NCBI GenBank assembly: GCA_002421865.1 | Contig: DISE01000124.1 | Span: 196-6,178 of the forward strand | DNA length: 5,983 bases | Direction of reading: 5' to 3' | From: Castellaniella sp. UBA6218 | GTDB lineage: Bacteria; Pseudomonadota; Gammaproteobacteria; Burkholderiales; Burkholderiaceae_B | Shown here: one piece after another, positions 4,286-5,983 of the stretch | Layout: each line of letters opens with the position of its first letter | How positions within the stretch are numbered: the first letter of the stretch is position 1 | The notes under the pieces: model-generated | Seen by the model: only the letters and a program-made list of their open reading frames with translations | Databases searched by the model: none | Told to the model about the DNA's origin: nothing | Program-made: the position numbers and the translations under genes

Positions 4286-5435
4286 ACTCTCTGCGTGGCC
4301 GTACGACGACCATGTTGTCGCGGTGCATCAGTTCAGGGTCGGAGAGGTGGCCCAGGATCTCCGCGATGCGTGCGCTGGGCTGGCGCAGGATGCGCGCCGT
4401 GTCGGCGGAGGAATAGTTGATCAGGCCGCGGCCGCATTCCACGCCGTGCTCGTCCACGCAGGCCACTACGTCGCCTCGTTCGAAATCGCCTTCGACGGCG
4501 ATCACGCCGATGGGCAGCAGGCTGCGATGCCCCTGGGTCAGCGCGCGCACGGCGCCTGCGTCCAGGGTGACGCGTCCTCGCAGGCGCAGGTGGTTGGCCA
4601 GCCAGCGCTGCCGGGCCGAGCGGACCGGCAGGCCGGCGCGCAGTTCGGTGCCGATCGGCTCGCCCGAGGCCAGACGCAGCAGCACGGCGGGTTCGCGGCC
4701 GGAAGCGATGATGGTATGGCCGCCGCTGTTGGCGGCGCGGCGCGCGGCCAGAACCTTGGTCAGCATGCCGCCCGTGCCGATGGCGCTGCCGGAACCGCCC
4801 GCCATGGCTTCCAGCGCCGGATCGCCTGCCTCGCCCTGGTGGATGAAGCGCGCGTCCGGATGTTTGCGCGGATCGGCGCTGTACAGGCCCGACTGATCAG
4901 TCAGGATGACCAGCGTGTCGGCCTCGATCAGGTTGGTCACCAGGGCGCCCAGGGTATCGTTGTCTCCCAGGCGGATCTCGTCTGTGACGACCGTGTCGTT
5001 CTCATTGACGATGGGCACCACGCCCAGGGCCAGCAGCGTGTTCAGCGTGCTGCGGGCGTTCAGGTAGCGGCGCCGGTCGGCCAGATCCTCGTGCGTCAGC
5101 AGGATCTGGGCGGTGCGTACGCCATGACGGGCGAAGGCGGCCTCGTAGGCCTGGATCAGGCCCATCTGGCCGACGGCCGCCGCCGCCTGCAGTTCGGGCA
5201 TGAGCTTGGGGCGTCGGGGCCAGCCCAGGCGCGCCATGCCTTCGGCGATCGCGCCGCTGGAAACCAGCACCACCTGGCGGCCCGAGGCATGCAGTCCCGC
5301 GATCTGCTCGGCCCATTGGGCGACAGCCTCCAGGTCGATGCCCCGGCCCTCGTTGGTGACGAGGGAGGATCCGACCTTGAGGACGAGGCGTTGCGCATCC
5401 CGGGCGACGGAGGGGGAAAGATCCGGACGAGTCAT
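4266..5435 (-). CDS. proB: glutamate 5-kinase ProB with C-terminal PUA domain, 389 aa
   Basis: Catalyses ATP-dependent phosphorylation of glutamate, the first and usually proline-inhibited step of proline synthesis, in the cytoplasm. The amino-acid-kinase domain (about 14-270) shows LVLKVGSSLVT (17-27) with the phosphate-binding Lys20, VSSGAIAEG (58-66), AAVGQMGLIQAYE (86-98), VPIVNENDTV (140-149), GDNDTLGALV (157-166), LTDQSGLYSADP (178-189) and GTGGM (220-224). A PUA domain follows (about 290-365, around GVIAVEGDFERGDVVACVD). Length is a little over E. coli ProB (367) because of short extensions at both ends. The start is ATG 5435: further upstream the frame only shadows obg. No Shine-Dalgarno sequence is visible before it; the 31 bp after the obg stop are pyrimidine-rich on the coding strand, suggesting coupling to obg translation. 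The obg-proB order is common in betaproteobacteria. Confidence 0.97.
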   Translation of the reverse strand: MTRPDLSPSVARDAQRLVLKVGSSLVTNEGRGIDLEAVAQWAEQIAGLHASGRQVVLVSSGAIAEGMARLGWPRRPKLMPELQAAAAVGQMGLIQAYEAAFARHGVRTAQILLTHEDLADRRRYLNARSTLNTLLALGVVPIVNENDTVVTDEIRLGDNDTLGALVTNLIEADTLVILTDQSGLYSADPRKHPDARFIHQGEAGDPALEAMAGGSGSAIGTGGMLTKVLAARRAANSGGHTIIASGREPAVLLRLASGEPIGTELRAGLPVRSARQRWLANHLRLRGRVTLDAGAVRALTQGHRSLLPIGVIAVEGDFERGDVVACVDEHGVECGRGLINYSSADTARILRQPSARIAEILGHLSDPELMHRDNMVVVRPRRESSAAPE

Positions 5436-5466
5436 GGCGGCGGGCGAGGCGGGAGGAAACGGGGGG

Positions 5467-5983
5467 TCAGCGTGAGAAGCGGGGATCGTCCGGATCGGTG
5501 GAGTCGGGCGCGTCCTGTTCGTCGCCCGCGTCCGGGTCGCCGCGCGTGAAGCGGGGGTCCTCGTCGTGGGCGTGGGCACTGCGCTGCTGTTCGTCCAGCC
5601 AGGATTGCAGCGCCCCGGTCAGGGCCTGGGTGCCTTCACCGGTCAGGGCGGAAATGCCGAAGACAGGCCCCGTCCAGCCGAGTTCATGGCAGATGCGGTC
5701 CTGGACGGCGGCGGGGTCTTCGACCATGTCCAGCTTGTTCAGCACCAGCCAGCGCGGCTTGGCGGCCAGGTCCGGACTGTAGCGCTCGAGTTCGCGCTCG
5801 ATGGCCCGGGCGTCCAGCACGGCCTGGGCGCAGGCGTCGATGTCCGGGTCGGGGGAATGCACGTCCAGCAGGTGCAGCAGCACGCGGGTGCGGCTGAGGT
5901 GGCGCAGGAACAGGTGGCCCAGGCCAGCGCCTTCCGAAGCGCCCTCGATCAGGCCGGGGATGTCGGCGATGACGAAGCTGTGC
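5467..5983 (-). CDS. obg: Obg/CgtA GTPase (C-terminal 171 aa, runs off right edge)
   Basis: Ribosome-associated GTPase involved in large-subunit assembly and stress control. The visible part begins in the G domain: the G3 motif ADIPGLIEGASEGAGLGHLF lies at visible residues 6-25, followed by LHLLDV, the G4 motif NKLD and the G5 motif SALTGEG. DIPGLIEGA is diagnostic of Obg rather than other Era/Der-type GTPases. The glycine-rich N-terminal Obg fold and the P-loop are outside the window. After the G domain comes a hydrophilic acidic tail of about 40 residues in which a DPRF motif appears twice (DPRFTRGD and DDPRFSR at the very end), rich in Asp and Pro and presumably disordered. It precedes proB by 31 bp on the same strand, probably one operon (typically after rplU and rpmA, not seen here). 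Confidence 0.96.
   Translation of the reverse strand, partial: HSFVIADIPGLIEGASEGAGLGHLFLRHLSRTRVLLHLLDVHSPDPDIDACAQAVLDARAIERELERYSPDLAAKPRWLVLNKLDMVEDPAAVQDRICHELGWTGPVFGISALTGEGTQALTGALQSWLDEQQRSAHAHDEDPRFTRGDPDAGDEQDAPDSTDPDDPRFSR

Noticed and set aside
4323..5549. A 408-codon open frame on the plus strand opposite proB
   Set aside because: It is a shadow of proB and the obg end: composition is biased, with no recognisable domain, and it crosses the obg-proB junction.
5436..5579. N-terminal extension of ProB by 48 residues
   Set aside because: The added segment (PTPTTRTPASRAATRTRATN-like) is the obg tail read in another frame; ProB homology begins just after the ATG at 5435.

Overview
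The window is GC-rich, densely packed bacterial chromosome. The obg-proB order, the E. coli-like DadA and Lrp, and a TPP-riboswitch-controlled thiC point to a betaproteobacterium of the order Burkholderiales, probably Alcaligenaceae (Bordetella/Achromobacter relatives). That placement rests on gene order and remembered family sequences, not on a search. I see no insertion sequences, tRNAs, rRNAs, CRISPR arrays or phage structural genes.

Layout from left to right. (1) 1-898, minus strand: the N-terminal 299 residues of ThiC, starting at a TTG codon and running off the left edge. Its leader (about 899-1110) holds a complete TPP riboswitch aptamer (1014-1097) and a hairpin over the Shine-Dalgarno sequence (904-938), so thiamin feedback probably acts on translation. 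(2) 1137-1505, minus strand: a small Cro/CI-type (XRE) regulator. It is divergent from (3) 1593-2294, plus strand: an OmpR-type winged-helix protein whose receiver-like N-terminus seems to lack the phospho-acceptor Asp. The 87-bp gap between them carries a 20-bp AT-rich dyad that looks like an operator. (4) 2307-3557, minus strand: dadA, D-amino acid dehydrogenase, divergent from (5) 3797-4285, plus strand: an Lrp-type regulator. Their gap has two perfect TTTTCATGAAAA palindromes and two related half-sites, followed by a structured lrp leader. (6) 4266-5435, minus strand: proB, glutamate 5-kinase, whose end overlaps the end of lrp tail to tail. It lies 31 bp downstream of (7) 5467-5983, minus strand: the C-terminal part of the ribosome-associated GTPase Obg, which runs off the right edge.

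Functionally this is core metabolism and its control: thiamin pyrimidine synthesis, D-amino acid catabolism with its probable Lrp/DadR-like regulator, the first step of proline synthesis, and ribosome assembly. The least familiar element is the divergent XRE / atypical response-regulator pair with its own dyad at 1137-2294. It is the best candidate for an undescribed regulatory circuit, although nothing in the window shows what it controls. The two remaining points of interest are the base-pairing logic of the thiC expression platform and the repeated palindromes between dadA and lrp.
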